Assembly (NCBI GenBank): GCA_022706175.1
Contig: JAKJDB010000247.1
Coordinates: 1-5,029, forward strand
Origin: Candidatus Zhuqueibacterota bacterium
Lineage (GTDB): Bacteria; KSB1; UBA2214
DNA: 5,029 nt
Direction: 5' to 3'
Part shown: in pieces, positions 3,901-5,029 of the stretch
How positions within the stretch are numbered: the stretch's first letter is position 1
How the letters are laid out: each line of letters opens with the position of its first letter
Notes under the pieces: generated by a model
Told to the model about the DNA's origin: nothing
Databases searched by the model: none
What the model saw: the letters and a program-made list of their open reading frames with translations, nothing else
Program-made: the position numbers and the translations under genes

Positions 3901-4864
3901 TGATTTTGACGGCCTGGTCAGTGCAGCGATCTGTTCGCATTGTCTGGACATCTCATTTATCGTTTTCACCGGACCGCGCGCGGTCTCTGAAGCGCGCATC
4001 TCCATCACCCCAGAGGACGTGGTCTGCGATCTCCCCTATCCGCTGGAGTGCGGCATGTGGTTCGATCATCACGAGGGCAATCTGGAAGAGCTGCGCTATC
4101 GCAACATCGATCCGTCGACCGTGGCCGGACGATTCAGCGTCCGCAACTCTTGCGCTCGGGTGGTGTACGAGTATTTCCTCGACCACGACCTGCCGCCTCA
4201 TTTCAGCGCCATGGTGGACGAGGCCGACGTCATCGACGCGTTTGCCTATCGGAGCATTGCCGATTGGCGCACCCCTACGCCGGGCAAGATCATCGACAGC
4301 GCCATCAAGCTGCAGAGCGAGGATCAGGAGGCCAAGCGCCAATTTTTGCGCAGTGTGATCGGCCTGCTCAAAGAACGGCCCCTGGACCAGGTCTGCGAAA
4401 CCCCGTCGATACAAAAACGATACAAAGCGTTTCTGCAGGAAGAAGAACAGATGTTGGAGCGGGTGCGCCAGGACATCTCCTTTCTGGAGCAGGACGAGGC
4501 GCATGCGCTGATTATTCTGGATCTGACGCGTCACAAGCGCAGGCCTACTGTGCTGAAGCACTTGGCCTATCTGCTGCATCCGGAGGCCCTGGCAGTGCTG
4601 GAGGTGAAGAACCTGTTCAATCAGGATGTCAAGACCAATGACCTGGCGCTGTCCATGTCTCTGAGCCTGAACGTGACGCCCGATCAGGGCAAGGATCTGG
4701 GCGATATCATGAGAAAGCTCAACATCGGCAGCGGACATCCGGGAGCGGCAGCAGGACAGATTCCGTGCCGCTCCAAAGAAGAGATGCAAAAGACCAAAAC
4801 GATCATGCTGGATAAAATCTATCGAATGTTCTGTTCGCAATCAAGCCTAGAAGCAAGGGACTGA
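3875..4864 (+). CDS. DHH/DHHA1 family phosphoesterase
   Basis: This 329-residue protein belongs to the DHH superfamily of metal-dependent (usually manganese) phosphoesterases, which includes RecJ, nanoRNases, cyclic-di-AMP phosphodiesterases and exopolyphosphatase-like enzymes. Motif I is THNDFDGLVSA (His8, Asp10, Asp12), a further metal ligand is probably Asp52 in VCDLP, and the name-giving motif is WFDHHE (Asp64, His65, His66). The segment VDEADVIDAF (about 114-123) matches the fourth DHH motif. After a charged helical linker (about 145-205), the DHHA1 substrate-binding domain ends with GSGHPGAAAGQI (286-297), a variant of the usual GGGHxxAAG loop. All expected catalytic residues appear present, so it should be active. 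No signal peptide or membrane segment is seen, so it is cytoplasmic. The substrate (oligoribonucleotide, cyclic dinucleotide, pAp or polyphosphate) cannot be told from sequence alone. It lies 4 bases before the ROK kinase gene, probably in the same operon. Confidence 0.93.
   Translation: MPQRIITHNDFDGLVSAAICSHCLDISFIVFTGPRAVSEARISITPEDVVCDLPYPLECGMWFDHHEGNLEELRYRNIDPSTVAGRFSVRNSCARVVYEYFLDHDLPPHFSAMVDEADVIDAFAYRSIADWRTPTPGKIIDSAIKLQSEDQEAKRQFLRSVIGLLKERPLDQVCETPSIQKRYKAFLQEEEQMLERVRQDISFLEQDEAHALIILDLTRHKRRPTVLKHLAYLLHPEALAVLEVKNLFNQDVKTNDLALSMSLSLNVTPDQGKDLGDIMRKLNIGSGHPGAAAGQIPCRSKEEMQKTKTIMLDKIYRMFCSQSSLEARD
4856..4860 (+). promoter_or_regulatory. Shine-Dalgarno of the ROK kinase gene, inside the DHH gene end
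   Basis: AGGGA lies eight bases before the ATG at 4869 and within the last codons of the DHH gene. The four-base gap between the genes suggests co-translation. Confidence 0.65.
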
Positions 4865-4868
4865 AGCC

Positions 4869-5029
4869 ATGTCACCCAAGAAACAGGAATACGTCGTCGG
4901 TATCGATCTCGGCGGCACCAAGATCTATGCTGCCGTTGTGGATCACAAGGGGCGCATTCTCGGTGCAGGCCGAAAACGCACCAAAGCCGAATTAGGATTT
5001 GAGACCACCGTGGAACGTATGGCGGTCTG
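4869..5029 (+). CDS. ROK family sugar kinase, N-terminal part only
   Basis: The first 53 residues of a protein that continues past the window edge are present. They begin with a short polar lead, then YVVGIDLGGTKIYAAVVDHKGRIL, the phosphate-1 ATP-binding motif DxGGTK of the ROK (repressor, ORF, kinase) family and related glucokinases. Typical ROK kinases are cytoplasmic, 290-330 residues long and phosphorylate glucose, N-acetylmannosamine, fructose or other sugars. No helix-turn-helix precedes the motif, so it is a kinase-type member rather than a ROK repressor. Sugar specificity depends on later motifs not in the window. A Shine-Dalgarno and a four-base spacing to the DHH gene place it in the rightward operon, downstream of the secreted toroid protein, which fits a carbohydrate-processing theme by position only. 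Confidence 0.9.
   Translation, partial: MSPKKQEYVVGIDLGGTKIYAAVVDHKGRILGAGRKRTKAELGFETTVERMAV

Noticed and set aside
3953..4840. Long open frame on the minus strand opposite the DHH gene
   Set aside because: Its translation shows no known domain and low-complexity, Gln/His/Arg-rich composition. The plus strand carries a complete DHH/DHHA1 protein with all motifs, so this is an antisense shadow.

Overview
The window comes from an unidentified bacterium with a fairly high-GC genome and short intergenic gaps. A lipobox signal peptide on one protein and a secretory signal peptide on another suggest a Gram-negative-type envelope. The gene mix (ECF sigma factor, TlpA-type lipoprotein, OsmC, DHH phosphoesterase, ROK kinase) would suit an uncultured FCB-like lineage, but no sequence feature fixes the taxon and that is only a guess. 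No RNA genes, CRISPR arrays, insertion sequences or attachment sites were seen.

The left half is read leftward (minus strand). A redox cassette begins near 2.4 kb: a small 73-residue two-cysteine protein of unknown function, a lipid-anchored TlpA-like thioredoxin-fold protein (WCPPC), an OsmC-family protein with two conserved cysteines, and a cytoplasmic thioredoxin with a WCMPC active site. The small gene and the tlpA-like gene overlap by ATGA, there is a 20 bp gap before osmC, and osmC and the thioredoxin gene overlap by 8 bp. A strong intrinsic terminator (835-868) closes the cassette. Beyond it, an ECF sigma factor has its own sigma70-like promoter. Its best N-terminal extension, starting at an ATG, is broken by an in-frame TGA, so its true start is unresolved.

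The right half is read rightward (plus strand) from a good sigma70-like promoter at 2476-2504. It holds a predicted secreted protein with about six helical-hairpin repeats that suggest an alpha/alpha toroid, a possible 47-residue membrane microprotein, a DHH/DHHA1 phosphoesterase, and the start of a ROK-family sugar kinase that runs off the window. Spacing is tight (17 bp, an overlap, 4 bp) with no convincing terminator between them, so they are probably one operon. A link between carbohydrate handling (toroid protein, ROK kinase) and the DHH enzyme is suggested only by position.

The two halves diverge from a 151 bp region (2404-2554). The points most worth following up are the in-frame TGA at the head of the sigma factor gene, the unknown two-cysteine protein leading the redox cassette, the OsmC-thioredoxin coupling, the unassigned secreted toroid protein and the 47-residue microprotein. 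Nothing here clearly amounts to a new defence or mobile system.
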